Shown here: piece by piece, positions 11,504 through 22,567 of the stretch
How the letters are laid out: each line of letters opens with the position of its first letter
Numbering within the stretch: position 1 is the first letter of the stretch
Source: Glebionis coronaria
Lineage: Eukaryota > Streptophyta > Magnoliopsida > Asterales > Asteraceae
Assembly (NCBI GenBank): GCA_025667525.1
Contig: CM046880.1
Location: 596,122,952 to 596,186,951 of the forward strand
Length of the DNA stretch: 64,000 bases
Direction of reading: 5' to 3'
Position numbers and translations under genes: made by a program
The notes under the pieces: generated by a model
What the model saw: the letters and a program-made list of their open reading frames with translations, nothing else
Databases searched by the model: none
What the model was told of the DNA's origin: nothing

Positions 11504-14395
11504 TTACAAACTCTCTGGCCAAATCTGACTATGAACCATTCTTACCAGATCATAAGCAACAGGCTTTTTGGCATCAACAATTAACTTAGCCTGTGCTAAC
11601 TTCTTCAAGGTTTCCTGAGAGAAAGGATAATACCTGTGATTGAGTAAATAAACACTTACACCTTCCATGACTACCTCATAAACCCCAGAATTGGTAAACA
11701 GCTTCCAATACACCAAATCTCCTTTATCCACTGCATCAAATAGAGGATCAAATAATTCATGCTCATACATTCTATGCATGCACTCCCAGATTACCCAATC
11801 CTTCTCAACACCATCCATGGTAGGAGGTTTTGCAGCAAACGTCTTCTTCAATATTTTCCACAGATCTTCTAAGTCTTCACTATCCAAAATTTGAAACATG
11901 ACATCTAGGCTTAGAAAAGTCTGTGCTGTATTGTCAGCCCTTGTAAGCTTCCACCAAGTTCTCCCTCTGTGTTCATAAACAGCATACTCTATGATAGCAA
12001 ACTTCTTTCCAAGTTCACTAGGTGAGATTTCATCATTTTCCTGTAAGATAAGCTGTTTGTCAATTTCCTCATTTGATGGCCCTTGAGACTCTTTAGTGAT
12101 TATGCCCACTTGCTCCATTCTCTTGAGTCTCTTTGCTGCCCTTTGTGCATTGAGTACTGACTTCTCAAGTACTTCTGGAAGACTTTCACCTGCTTGGTGT
12201 GATTCCCCTGCTGGGGATGATGCACCTGCTTGTGTAGTCTCTCCAGCTTTTCTTTTCTTTGTTGCTCTAGCTTTCTGTAGCACTTCACTTTGTCTCCTAA
12301 GATACTCAGCTTCCTCAGGAGTGTTGATAGTCATCCAATCCTCCACATCATACAACTTTAGAACTGGTCTGACTGCTCTCTTTATGGCTTCAAAGCTCAT
12401 ATCTGTGAAGTCACCATCCTTCCACTTTCTGTGCCTTTTAAGCAGAAGTTTGTAATGATCAAGCTGCCCTTTCTCTGAAGTTCTATACTTCTCACTCTGA
12501 ATTTGCATTGCCCTTCTATCCAGATATTCAATTTGATATTTGTAAACAAGGCAAGTCAACTCATACCTTTCTTCTAAAGGAGCATTTTTCAACTCCTTCT
12601 CCCATTGATCAAGAAATTCTTCAACATGAGGTACCCTCTCATCTAGTTCCCTATGCATAATCTCAACCTGCTTAAGCATATCTTTGGGCCTCATTTTCTC
12701 CATCCTTTGACCCTGCATATCCATTTCCTCTTGTTGTAGCTTGAGAGCTACTTGTGCATCATGAGCTTCTTGGATCTTTTGCTGTTCAGGAGTCAGATAC
12801 TTGAATTTTCTCTTGGGCTGTTGCACCATGATTCCTTTTCCTTTATCTTTTGGATCCACTGCTGGTGCTGGTTTTGCTTTAGTTGCAGGTTCTTTGATTG
12901 TTATCCCCTTCTGAGCTGGTTGCTTTCTGTTCTTCCTAACAAATGTTTGAGTTATGTTTTTAGCAGGGGATAAACTTACAGCAGTGGGATCAGCAATGGC
13001 AGGGGAAACTTTGGAAGCAGGGGCTTCTTCTTGATTGCCCATAGTGAGCAATGTTTGAGCAATGTCTTTGGTTGCACTCCCCTTGTCACTTCCTTTATCA
13101 GCACTTTCTTTCTTTCCATGCTCCATACCAGGATATGAATAATACTCAGTAGATCCTTCTTTGGCTGGAATTTCCTCCCCTTTGGAAGCATCCTCATCTG
13201 TGGAAAGAATCAGTCTGGGCTTTCTCCTCCCCTCAAGAGTAGCAAGTCTGGTTTCCAAATGAGAGATAACCAGACCTTGCTTTTTGACATCTTGTACAAG
13301 TTGTGCATTCTGCCTTTTCAGGCTCATGCACATTTTCGTCAATTCCAAGTTTGTCAAAGGTTTCATACTGCTCTCAATCCTAGAGGGGAATTTCTCCCCT
13401 TGTTGGATATCATGGAGTGGGGGAGAGGACTTATTGATGGTGTCACTATCCTGCTCACCCCTTGAGGATGAGACAGTAGTGGCAGCCAAACCCCCAGGTT
13501 GCTCCAAACTCTTGGAGACTCTCCTCTCTGCTGCTTGTGAAGATTCACCAGGCAAGGGAGACCTGGCAAACCTGGATTTAGAACGCCTTTCTTGGTGTGG
13601 ATCAGCAGGTGGTAGGTTCTTGGCAGGGGATTCAGCAGGTGGATTTATGGCTGTTTGATGTTTGGCTTCTTCCCGTCTGATTTGGTCTAGCATGATTGAA
13701 GTGAATGGAATATTTCTGCCAGAGAACAAAGGTGATGGTGCAAGTAATGTGGTGAAAAGTTTGGTTGTGTGTTGGGTTGCTGAAAAATAGTTTCTGTGTA
13801 TAATGGGGCCATGATCACTCATATTCAGCAAAACTTCTATAAACCTTGGATACATACAAAACTTTGAGGTGCTTGAAACATTTTTCACCATGCCTTTAAA
13901 AATCATTTGAGAAAAACAATACTTCCTTCCTGTTGCAAAGCAGATCAGGGCAGAAGCTATCTCACTACCAACTTCATTAAAAGCAGTGGTTTTGGGTGAC
14001 AAACATTGCATAATAGTATGAATCAAAAGTTTCCAATGAGGGGCAAACTGGCCTTTAGCAAATTTCAATTTTTGTTTTTCCGAAAGTTTATACCCCAATT
14101 TTTCAAGACCTTCAAAAATTTCAGCCTCAGAAAAGTTGGTTATTCCATCCTCATCATCAAGGAGAAGATTCTCCCTAATGGAGGCAAGTGTGATTACTTT
14201 GGAATGACCATCAACTGTGCTTTGTATTATGACCTCTCCATTCACTGTTTTGGTCATGGCTTTAGACCAGAACTGTTGAATGTGTGAGGTATAAATGCGA
14301 GGACTTTAAAAAGGCCACTTTTTAAAGTCAAACTCGGCTGGTTCATCATGAAGCAAAGCAATTTGGTTATGATTAGGAGCAATTTTAAGAGTCAT
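11504..14395 (-). CDS. third ORF of the Copia element, downstream of pol (env-like position)
   Basis: A continuous frame runs from 14257 to the stop at 11504 (917 residues). The same frame continues upstream to an ATG at 14393-14395, interrupted by a single TAA at 14306-14308; the residues on both sides of it (FDFKKWPF, then YTSHIQQFWSKA) read as one domain. The N-terminal part has the pattern WKLLIHTIMQC, NEVGSEIASALICFATGR, FSQMIFKGM, KFCMYPRFIEVLLN, which I recognise from retrotransposon-derived ORFs annotated in Asteraceae genomes; its function is unknown. The middle is low complexity, basic and Ser/Pro/Lys-rich with repeated SPA tripeptides. A helical stretch follows (about residues 490-720). 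No signal peptide, transmembrane segment or enzyme motif is visible, so an envelope role is not supported. It could encode a structural or nucleic-acid-binding accessory protein. Confidence 0.8.
14302..14329 (-). other. perfect 12-bp hairpin spanning the in-frame stop of the third ORF
   Basis: GACTTTAAAAAG and CTTTTTAAAGTC are perfect inverted repeats separated by four bases. In the transcript the TAA stop lies in the 3' arm of the stem. Confidence 0.8.
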
Positions 14396-15502
14396 GATGA
14401 ATTTGAAAAATAGTTTAAAGGTTTATAGAGATGGGAGGTAAGTGGGATTAGGTCGAAAGTGATTTGTGGACCTGCTGGTAAAGGGAATTAAGTTTATATA
14501 GGCGAATTGAAGAGCTGTGATTGGACCAAAATTTTCAAATTGCAAAAATATCAGGAATAAATCTTGATAAAAAATTAATATATTTGAAATAAAAGGAAAA
14601 GATTACCAATCAGCGAAGAAAGCGCCTTAAATATCTTTTAAAAAGAATAAAATATTCCCTAACCAAAATTTAAGCAGGCAGGCCCAACGGCTATGAACAG
14701 GGTAACGGTATTGTCGGTCAATGGTCAAACAGGGGAATGTTGTGAAGGCAGGGGAATGAAAAATAAACGCAGGGGAAACTTTCCTAGGGGTATTAAACTA
14801 GTCATGAAGGGACTAATGCTAACTAGCTCTGCTCTAATGCACATACTTGTATACACAAGATAGATACATAGAATCTCAAGAGTCCTCTATTCAGCAATGG
14901 TCCCAATACAAAAAGTTAATACATAAGCCCCCCTACACCAGGTAATCCCAAGAAATCATGCATACCCCAGTCACCATCCCAACCTTGTCCCTTACCTATG
15001 GTCAGTTAGTCTTGGCAATGTGTGCCACACATCTATATTTTGAACAGCAAGCTGCTTAAATAAAGAAATGCAAACACACACCACAGTGCCTCAAGGTTTC
15101 AAAGTTTAGACAAGCTGTGCAGCAGGTCATCATTACCCTGAACCCCCACTCACCAATGGATATGATCTAAGACCATATATGAGCATTCTAAGAATACCCT
15201 GAATCCTAAAGGTTTGACCTAACCTCCCCTGAAACATAGAATATATACCTGATCCACCAAGGAGAGTAATATGCACCATATGAACCTCTGCATTGTTAGT
15301 CTAAAACCACATAAAACCACTTTTGAAAACAGAACACACCCTGCTTAAGAGAAAAATTCTCTTGGCAGGGGAATAAACCCCAAGCAGGGGAATCAGTGTT
15401 AAAAAGCAGTGGAATGAAAGATATGGTAAAAGTGACTAACAATTATACAACAACAACAATGAAGTAACCCTGATTACATAAGACAAAAATAGACATCAGA
15501 TT
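14396..15502 (-). other. non-coding interval between pol and the third ORF
   Basis: No credible ORF is present on either strand. It carries five copies of the element's cagggga motif (about 14729, 14748, 14769, 15364 and 15383), a variant AGCAGTGGAAT near 15405, and the candidate promoter at 14491-14525. Confidence 0.6.
14491..14525 (-). promoter_or_regulatory. candidate internal promoter for the third ORF (CCAAT + TATA)
   Basis: On the minus strand a CCAATCA box (about 14519-14525) precedes CTATATAAAC (TATA at 14492-14500). The TATA lies about 97 bases upstream of the ATG at 14395. The leader between them is C/T-rich and contains no other ATG that I noticed. A second TATA-like CTATAAAC occurs near 14418. 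The spacing fits an RNA polymerase II promoter with a 5' UTR of about 65 bases. Confidence 0.45.
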
Positions 15503-18500
15503 TTAAGAAGTAACCATTCCAATACCTGCAATCAGATACTGAAACCTCCCTACCTCAAAAGCTTTTGTTAAAAGATCAGAAACATTAAGTTCTGTATCAA
15601 TTTTCTCAGGGACAATCAGTCCTTTTTCAAAACAATCTCTGATAAAGTGATGTCTAATCTCAATATGTTTGGTTTTGCTATGAAAAACAGGATTCTTTAT
15701 AATGCAAATAGTGCTGTTGTTGTCAATAAATATCTTGGTTTTAAGAAAGTTGTACCCATAATCAAGTAATTGATTTTGCACCCAAAGAACTTGACCATAG
15801 CATGCAGCAGCTGCTACATACTCAGCTTCAGTTGTGGATGTTGCCATGATGGTCTGCTTCTTACATTGCCAAGATATAAGCCTGCTCCCCAAAAATTGGC
15901 ATCCCCCTGTTGTAGACTTCCTATCATTGTTGTCACCAGCATAATCACTATCTGAATAAGCTATCAGCTCAAATGGTGACTCCTTTGGATACCAGAGTCC
16001 TAGGGTGGGATGACATTTGAGATACCTAAAGATCCTTTTCACAGCAAATAAGTGACACTCTGTTGGTGACACCTGGTATCTTGCACATAAGCAGACTGCA
16101 AACATGATGTCAGGCCTGGAAGCAGTGAGATACATAAGAGACCCAATCATAGACCTGTAGTTCCTGACATCAATGGGCTTGCCAGGACCATCCTTGCCCC
16201 ATGGATGATCCTTGTCCATGGGAGTGGACACCTTCTTCCCATCAGACATGCCAAACTTCTTTACAATCTCAGCTACATATTTGTCTTGTGAGATAAATAT
16301 CCCATCTTTCCGCTGCTGAACTTGTAACCCCAAAAAGAAGTTTAGTTCTCCCATAGCACTCATTTGAAACTTATCCTGCATCAATTTGGCAAACTCTTTG
16401 CTAAGCATGGAGTTAGTTGATCCAAAAATAATGTCATCCACATAGACTTGTACTAGCAAAAGGTCACCCTTTTGTTTCTTTGTGAACAGGGTCTGATCAA
16501 TCTTCCCCCTGCTGAATCCATTGTCTAGAAGATATTTGGAAAGAGTACCATACCAGGCTCTGGGAGCTTGGTGAAGGCCATACATGGCCTTTTTCACTTT
16601 GTATACTTTGTCAGGATGTTCTGGATCTTCAAACCCTGGTGGTTGCATGACATAGACTTCTTCATCAATGGTTCCATATAAGAATGCACTTTTCACATCC
16701 ATCTGAAAAACAGTGAAGTCCATGAATGAGGCATAAGCAAGGAATAATCTAATAGCTTCAATCCTTGCTACTGGAGCAAACACCTCTTCATAATCAATCC
16801 CTTCTTCCTGAGTATACCCTTGTGCTACTAACCTTGCCTTGTTCCTGACAACTATTCCCCTTTCATCCTTTTTGTTCCTGAGCACCCACTTGGTCCCAAT
16901 AGGCCTTGCCCATTTGGGACAATCAACCAGAATCCAAACCTCTTGTATGTCAAATTGTAAGAGCTCCTCTTGCATAGCTTCAACCCAGCTTGGGTCATTT
17001 AAAGCTTGAAAAATCTTCTTTGGCTCTTCTTGTGACAGAAATGCAGTAAACAGACAACATTGCATGTTGTCATGATTGAACTTCATGGTGATGTTAGCAA
17101 TGAAGCTGTGCTCCTTTGCTGTATACCTTGTATGTCTTGGAGCTTCAGGATCACCAATAATCTGTGAGATAGGATGATCTTTATTAATTCTATAGGTAGG
17201 CTGCATGATGACTTCTGTTTCATCTTCTTCCAAATCAGAATTGATGGGGCTGTTTTGATTAGGAAAGAAGTCCTCAAAGGAACTTCCAAATGTGACAGCA
17301 TGACCTAAAGATGGGTGCTTGTGAGCAGAATGAAGCTCTGAATAACTAGGACCTCCACTCCTGATGATTCTGCTTCCACTGCTGGATATGATAGGACCAT
17401 CATTTATGGGTGTAGTTGATGAGATGAGTGGGGATTCTCTTTCTGCATCAGAAGTCTCATTAGCCTCATGGTCCTTTGTGAGAGAGGAATCAATTCCTCT
17501 AGCAGGGGAATCCAGGATTCCACTGCTTTTAGCCATTCCACTGCCTTCAGACATAGCAGGGGATGAGATTGGCTGTTCTTTTCTTGAAGCAGAGTCATCT
17601 TCTTGTTTATCAGCTTCACTAGGAAACAATGAGGGTACATTCATGTACCTCAGAGGTGACTTTTCAGCAGCAATTGTTTCTTGAGTACCTGAAATGTTAG
17701 TGTTCTGCAAGACAACAGGTATATAATTCATGGACTTAGAAAGTACATCTATATCAAAGAACCAATCAGGACCTGTTTGAACATCTTCAGGTTTGTCTTC
17801 AAGAAAGTTCACATGAAGATTTTCTGTGATTTTGCTTGTCTTCTTGTTGAAGACCCGATATCCCTTGCTGTTTAAAGAATAACCCACAAAATATCCATCA
17901 TCACCCTTTTCACTAAACTTACCAAGATTGTCAATGGTGTTCAAGATGATAACATGACACCCAAAAGGTCTGAAAAAGTCAATTAAGGGAGGTCTTCCAT
18001 TAAACAGCTGATAAGGGGTCTTGTTGTGTGCCTTGACCACCAAGGCCCTGTTTTGCACATAGCAAGCAGTGGATACAGCTTCAGCCCAAAAAATAACTGG
18101 AAGCTTGGAATCAGACAACATAGTTCTTGCAGCTTCAATGAGTGTCCTATTCCTTCTTTCTGGCACTCCATTCTGTTGAGGTGTTCTAGCAATGCTAAAT
18201 TGCCTCTTGATGCCTTTGTTTATGCAGAAAGAATCCAGCTTGTGATTTCTGAACTCACCACCATTGTCTGATCTTATGGTAACTACCTTCATGCTTTTTG
18301 ACAGTTCAATTTGATTGATGAACCCAATGAGTACATCAGCAGTGTCACTCTTTTCAAATAGAAAGAATGTCCATGTAAATCTTGAAAAGTCATCAGTAAT
18401 CACTAAGCAGTACCATTTCTTCATTATACTTGCCACAGAAGTAGGACCAAAAAGATCCATATGCAATAGTTCCAATGGCTTGGTGGTGGACATACTTGTT

Positions 18501-19114
18501 TTTGACTTGCAAGATGCTCTGTGTTGCTTTCCTTTCAGACATGCTGCACAAGTATGTTCAGTGACAAAAGACTTGGAAGGAAGACCATGAACCAGATTAT
18601 GCTTTACCAGTTTGTTCATGTTCTTGAAATTGAGATGACCAAGTCTTCTATGCCATTTCTTACATTCATCTGCTGAAGCTTTGGCAATGAAACATGTTTC
18701 ATTGTCTTGGAGAGAGATGTCCTTGAGATCAATTGTGTACATGTTCTTCTGTCTTGGTGTTCTGAGAACAATTGGAGTGTCTTGTGGCAAGACAAACTCT
18801 TTTCCTAATACCAAGCATTCAGTGTCAGTAAACAAGACAAAATTCTTGTTATCAGTCATCTGTGACACACTGAAGAGATTATACTTGAGCTCCTTCACCA
18901 AATACACATTGTCAAAAGTCATCCCATTGGTGACAATAGTTCCTTTTCCTGTTATAGTCCCATGCCCATCTCCAAAAGAAACACCATCATTGTCATGCAG
19001 GGGTACAAAGTTAGACAGGTAAGCTTTGTGTCCAGTCATACTCCTTGAGCATCCACTATCCCAGTATGCTCTATCATCCCTTGTCTTCTTTGTCACCTGC
19101 AAAAGGAAAAACAA
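15503..19114 (-). CDS. Ty1/Copia pol: protease, integrase, reverse transcriptase, RNase H
   Basis: One uninterrupted frame of about 1,200 codons in Copia order. The aspartic protease motif [10 protein letters not shown] is at residues 19-28. The integrase has an HHCC zinc region (HRRLGH ... [11 protein letters not shown]) and a catalytic core with [15 protein letters not shown] and [11 protein letters not shown]. Reverse transcriptase carries [10 protein letters not shown] and the YVDD active site (about residues 890-893). RNase H follows ([32 protein letters not shown]). No internal stop or frameshift is seen, consistent with an active or recently active element. There is no AUG at its 5' end. 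The frame is open back to 19141 and overlaps the end of gag by about 24 nt in +1 register, so expression needs frameshifting or splicing. Confidence 0.93.
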   Translation of the reverse strand: MFFLLQVTKKTRDDRAYWDSGCSRSMTGHKAYLSNFVPLHDNDGVSFGDGHGTITGKGTIVTNGMTFDNVYLVKELKYNLFSVSQMTDNKNFVLFTDTECLVLGKEFVLPQDTPIVLRTPRQKNMYTIDLKDISLQDNETCFIAKASADECKKWHRRLGHLNFKNMNKLVKHNLVHGLPSKSFVTEHTCAACLKGKQHRASCKSKTSMSTTKPLELLHMDLFGPTSVASIMKKWYCLVITDDFSRFTWTFFLFEKSDTADVLIGFINQIELSKSMKVVTIRSDNGGEFRNHKLDSFCINKGIKRQFSIARTPQQNGVPERRNRTLIEAARTMLSDSKLPVIFWAEAVSTACYVQNRALVVKAHNKTPYQLFNGRPPLIDFFRPFGCHVIILNTIDNLGKFSEKGDDGYFVGYSLNSKGYRVFNKKTSKITENLHVNFLEDKPEDVQTGPDWFFDIDVLSKSMNYIPVVLQNTNISGTQETIAAEKSPLRYMNVPSLFPSEADKQEDDSASRKEQPISSPAMSEGSGMAKSSGILDSPARGIDSSLTKDHEANETSDAERESPLISSTTPINDGPIISSSGSRIIRSGGPSYSELHSAHKHPSLGHAVTFGSSFEDFFPNQNSPINSDLEEDETEVIMQPTYRINKDHPISQIIGDPEAPRHTRYTAKEHSFIANITMKFNHDNMQCCLFTAFLSQEEPKKIFQALNDPSWVEAMQEELLQFDIQEVWILVDCPKWARPIGTKWVLRNKKDERGIVVRNKARLVAQGYTQEEGIDYEEVFAPVARIEAIRLFLAYASFMDFTVFQMDVKSAFLYGTIDEEVYVMQPPGFEDPEHPDKVYKVKKAMYGLHQAPRAWYGTLSKYLLDNGFSRGKIDQTLFTKKQKGDLLLVQVYVDDIIFGSTNSMLSKEFAKLMQDKFQMSAMGELNFFLGLQVQQRKDGIFISQDKYVAEIVKKFGMSDGKKVSTPMDKDHPWGKDGPGKPIDVRNYRSMIGSLMYLTASRPDIMFAVCLCARYQVSPTECHLFAVKRIFRYLKCHPTLGLWYPKESPFELIAYSDSDYAGDNNDRKSTTGGCQFLGSRLISWQCKKQTIMATSTTEAEYVAAAACYGQVLWVQNQLLDYGYNFLKTKIFIDNNSTICIIKNPVFHSKTKHIEIRHHFIRDCFEKGLIVPEKIDTELNVSDLLTKAFEVGRFQYLIAGIGMVTS

Positions 19115-19118
19115 ATTA
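19096..19118 (-). promoter_or_regulatory. gag/pol junction: +1 overlap and splice-acceptor-like site
   Basis: The gag stop (TAA, 19116-19118) is followed on the minus strand by a pyrimidine tract ending in TTTTGCAG with GTGACA after it; the putative cut is between 19097 and 19096. A branch-point-like CTAAT overlaps the stop codon. The pol frame is +1 relative to gag. Both +1 frameshifting and splicing would be compatible. Confidence 0.4.
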
Positions 19119-21818
19119 GTTTTTCTTAGGGACCCAAGCCATTACAGACTTGGATCTACCTCGTGTATCAATGTAAGATAGCTTATCAAAGACTAGAGAT
19201 ACACCATTAGATTGAGTACCCCTTTTGGGTGCCCAAACCCAACGAGCTGAGGCTTTCACAGCTTTTCCCCATCTTCCCATGTTCCTAGAATGCACACCTC
19301 TTCTAGCAGGGGATACCCCAGTTTTAGCAGGGGAATCCTTATGCTTGGCAGAGGGAACCCACCTTTTGTTTTGGCCTCTATTCATGTGTTGGTAAGGTCT
19401 TGGGCCAGTTTTATTTGCAGTATAAGGTGTTGGGGTAGTCACAGACGTGTTGGGCTTTGAGTGAACATCATTTTCCTTTCTAAGGGCTGGAGCAACATAT
19501 TTCTCAGCAACTCTATTTCTTAAGGCAGGGGCAACATACTTGGCAGGGGAAAAGGATTTTGCCCCTGCATTTAGAAGAATGGCTCTAGGTTGCATATCCT
19601 TTAAGGGATTTGCAGCCACCATCTCCATTGGTGCCTTACACTCTTGATAAGTGTGTTCAAAACTGCCACATGTGAAGCAGGGCTTGGTATTGATCACAAA
19701 GTCTTTTCCTAACTGATGGGACTTTTGGTCATTCCAATTCCTTTGATTACCTCTGACATTCCTGTACATACCAGCATATTTAATGATAGGTTTAGGAGAC
19801 TGTGGTCTTGCCCTGCTCTTAGAGTTTGGATTGCTGCTAGAACTTCCTTCTTTTGAAAATTTAACAGGGTTATCAATTTTCTTTAAGCCAACCTGTTCCT
19901 GTTTAATATCCCTAATGACACTAGTTTTAACTAGAGGCTCTTCTGTATCAGCATTATTAGGTATATAAGCACTCAAGTCAAACTCAATGTCATCCTGTTT
20001 TTCAAAACAAGGGAGACCAGTCCATGACAAGTCTTTTCTAGGATAGGGAGCATGGATGTTAGCAGGGGGTGGGGGTATAGTAGCATTCATGTTCTTAATT
20101 CCAAACCCTGTTTTGTCCTTAGGAGATTGACCAATATCAAATGCCTTGGTTAAATCTTTTGAAGCTTTTCCAAATTTTTCAACAGTTTCCTCATCTATCT
20201 TTTGGTTAGCTTTAAAAATTTCAAGTTCAGCAGTTAAAACATTTATAGATTGGTTATTCTCCTTGGCATCTCTTTCTAGAATCACAATGTGATCCCTATA
20301 TTCACTTTCTCTTTGCCTATACTCTCTTATGGTGGACTCTAGTTGTTCTAAAGCACGTTTGTAGTTATCAAGATCATTATCACAATTTATATAGTCAGCT
20401 TTTACCTTTCTGATTTGATCATTCAAAGATTCAGTATTTTTCCTACAAGCTTTAGTACAGTATGAGTCATCATATACCTCATTGTCAGAGCTGGAACTTG
20501 ACATGGCCATAAGTGCAAAGTCTTCTTCCTTTTCCTCAGCCACCAAAGCTTGGTTTCTTTCCACACTTTCTGTCATAGCACTCCAGTCCCATCCATTTGC
20601 TCCATCTATCCCCTGCATTGCTACCATAGCTTTAGCACCAGAATCCTCATCCTTTCTATGGCTATTTCCAGACTTAGGTCCTCTGCACTCCCTGGCAAAA
20701 TGACCCTTCTTGCCACAATTGTAGCATTCAACTTTTGCTTTATCAAACCCAGCCACATCAGATGGATTAATTGTGATCTTCTTCCCATACTTCTTTTGGA
20801 ACCTGTTGGCTCTCATACTTAGCAAAGCCATATTCCACTTGATATCCAATTCTTCTAGTGCTTGCTTACTGATTTGATTCAGATCTTCATGTAACACTGT
20901 AGATCCTTGTGGACCTTGAGATGCTATGAAGGCACATGCAGTATCAAGGCTGAATGTAGCTGGTCTTTCTTCATCATAGGAAGGTCCAGACCTGGTAGCA
21001 GGGGAATAAGTAGCAGGGGCTACTTCTATTCCACTGTTCTTGGAGATTCCACTGCTTTGTGATATGAATGCCATGTTAGCAGGGGAATCAGCAATTCCAC
21101 TTGAGTTGGTGGGAATTGTCCCTTTTGACTTCATTTCATTGACAATAGGTTCAAAAACTTTTAGGTTATTGTATATATCATCAATATTCTTGTTGTCCAA
21201 GTCATCTTTATTTTGCCAGATTGCCTTATAGACAAACCATTCTTTCTGGAGGCTGTTCAAAAACCTGGTATTCACCTGCTCTTTTGTCACCTCAATATCA
21301 AAGAATTCCAAGTGGGCCACCATGTCTTGAAGCCTATTGTAAATAGCTCCAATTGATTCATCACCAATTGCTTTGAAAGAAGCAAAATCGTCCAGCATTT
21401 GGTTCTTCTTCTTCTTCTTTGTGGCTTCATTTCCTCCAAAGGTTGTGCCTATGGCTTCCCATAGTTCCTTAGCTGTTTTGTATTTCCTGAATCTGAGTTG
21501 ATGTCTATCAGGTAGGGCCAACAACAATGAGCTGTGAGCCCTGACATCATGCCTCCTAGCCAGTATTTCCTTATCACATAGAGCAGCAGATTTCTTCTTG
21601 TCCTTACCTTTGGAACTTTCACCTTCATCCTTGCCTTCTTCAACAGCCACCATTTTGTTGAATTGATCACCAAACTCTATGATCTCCCAGAGAACATAGT
21701 GTTCCATTTTCAGGTATTGTTGGATTCTGAATTCCCATAATTCAAAGTTTTCAGGATCCAACATGGGTAACTTGAGGTTATTATGGTTGTTGCTGTTTGT
21801 GGATGAATCTGAAGACAT
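19116..21818 (-). CDS. Ty1/Copia Gag with UBN2-type domain and two zinc knuckles
   Basis: A 900-residue Gag that forms the virus-like particle and packages element RNA. The N-terminus ([52 protein letters not shown]) matches the DUF4219/UBN2 capsid-like region of plant Copia Gag, about residues 17-240. A CCHC knuckle, [14 protein letters not shown], lies near residue 365. A long coiled coil covers roughly 455-570. A second knuckle-like [14 protein letters not shown] is near 713. The C-terminal third is basic and contains several SPA and APA tripeptides encoded by the element's repeated motif. The ATG is about 50 bases after the PBS. At 900 residues it is roughly twice the usual Copia Gag length. 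Confidence 0.9.
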   Translation of the reverse strand: MSSDSSTNSNNHNNLKLPMLDPENFELWEFRIQQYLKMEHYVLWEIIEFGDQFNKMVAVEEGKDEGESSKGKDKKKSAALCDKEILARRHDVRAHSSLLLALPDRHQLRFRKYKTAKELWEAIGTTFGGNEATKKKKKNQMLDDFASFKAIGDESIGAIYNRLQDMVAHLEFFDIEVTKEQVNTRFLNSLQKEWFVYKAIWQNKDDLDNKNIDDIYNNLKVFEPIVNEMKSKGTIPTNSSGIADSPANMAFISQSSGISKNSGIEVAPATYSPATRSGPSYDEERPATFSLDTACAFIASQGPQGSTVLHEDLNQISKQALEELDIKWNMALLSMRANRFQKKYGKKITINPSDVAGFDKAKVECYNCGKKGHFARECRGPKSGNSHRKDEDSGAKAMVAMQGIDGANGWDWSAMTESVERNQALVAEEKEEDFALMAMSSSSSDNEVYDDSYCTKACRKNTESLNDQIRKVKADYINCDNDLDNYKRALEQLESTIREYRQRESEYRDHIVILERDAKENNQSINVLTAELEIFKANQKIDEETVEKFGKASKDLTKAFDIGQSPKDKTGFGIKNMNATIPPPPANIHAPYPRKDLSWTGLPCFEKQDDIEFDLSAYIPNNADTEEPLVKTSVIRDIKQEQVGLKKIDNPVKFSKEGSSSSNPNSKSRARPQSPKPIIKYAGMYRNVRGNQRNWNDQKSHQLGKDFVINTKPCFTCGSFEHTYQECKAPMEMVAANPLKDMQPRAILLNAGAKSFSPAKYVAPALRNRVAEKYVAPALRKENDVHSKPNTSVTTPTPYTANKTGPRPYQHMNRGQNKRWVPSAKHKDSPAKTGVSPARRGVHSRNMGRWGKAVKASARWVWAPKRGTQSNGVSLVFDKLSYIDTRGRSKSVMAWVPKKN

Positions 21819-21866
21819 GTTTGCTATGAGGATTTTGTTCTTGATTTAGACAAAGTTTCTCAACAA

Positions 21867-21878
21867 GCTCTGATACCA
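21867..21878 (-). other. primer binding site of the 11.5-kb Copia element
   Basis: On the minus strand it reads TGGTATCAGAGC, complementary to initiator tRNA-Met, two bases inside the 5' LTR. Confidence 0.9.
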
Positions 21879-21880
21879 CT

Positions 21881-22406
21881 TGTTGATCCCAAAGTCAGAT
21901 CTTAAACCTTAATAGCTTGTTTAAGGGTTGTGATAGAGAGAAAGAATTCAATCTAACACTAGAGAAACTTTGCAAAGCAAAGTAACTAAACAAGATGCGG
22001 AATGTAATGTTTAGCACAAGAACAAATGAGATTCAAATGTTGCACTTTAATATATCAAAAGATATACGAATACCCAAAGTGGTATTAGGGTTTACAAAAC
22101 CTTAAAGTAATAATAATGAAAAACGAAATGAGAAAGACACACATTGCATGCTAACCTAGTGAGTCCTTTTATAGATGCAAGGACCCACGTACAAGATCAC
22201 TACTAACAAACTATGGAAAGTATTAAGGAATAATAACTGAAACGCGTAAATATCTATTCCATGTTTATCTTGACAGCAGGGCCTTTGACTTCAGCAGGGG
22301 AACGGATCCCCCTGCCTTTGTTATTTAGCAGGGGGAACTTACTCTAGCAGGGGTATGAATAATCAACTAGCAGGGGAAACAAGTAAGCATAGATTTATTC
22401 CCAACA
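21881..22406 (-). repeat. 5' LTR of the 11.5-kb Copia element
   Basis: 526-bp partner of 10909-11434, bounded by TG...CA and followed by the target duplication ctaca at 22407-22411. It should carry the element promoter. Confidence 0.95.
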
Positions 22407-22567
22407 CTACATTCGCATTTATGTAATTGTTACGCATAGCATAAGTGTTCATACTTGTTCAACAAAACGTGTTCAAGCTTGGTTACCCCACAAGCTTAAA
22501 AATAGTCTCCTACTACACTTTTTGAATTCATCCATTTCCTACACTAATACTTTTCTGTAAGCATTAC

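Larger units (their letters stand above)
10909..22406 (-). mobile_element. complete Ty1/Copia retrotransposon with a third ORF (11.5 kb)
   Basis: Two 526-bp LTRs, TGTTGATCCC...TTCCCAACA on the + strand, bound the element. They are flanked by the 5-bp target duplication ctaca (10904-10908 and 22407-22411). The element reads on the minus strand: 5' LTR, PBS, gag, pol, about 1.1 kb of non-coding DNA, a 2.9-kb third ORF, polypurine tract, 3' LTR. I count two differences between the LTRs (about 0.4%), which means a very recent insertion. At 11.5 kb it is long for Copia, mainly because of the third ORF and a 900-residue gag. Confidence 0.95.

Noticed and set aside
12096..13658. Several + strand ORFs of 60-124 codons opposite the third ORF of the Copia element
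   Set aside because: They mirror the codon structure of the long minus-strand ORF and have no motifs; likely shadows.
17364..19022. + strand ORFs of 80-113 codons opposite pol
   Set aside because: Antisense shadows of an intact conserved pol frame.
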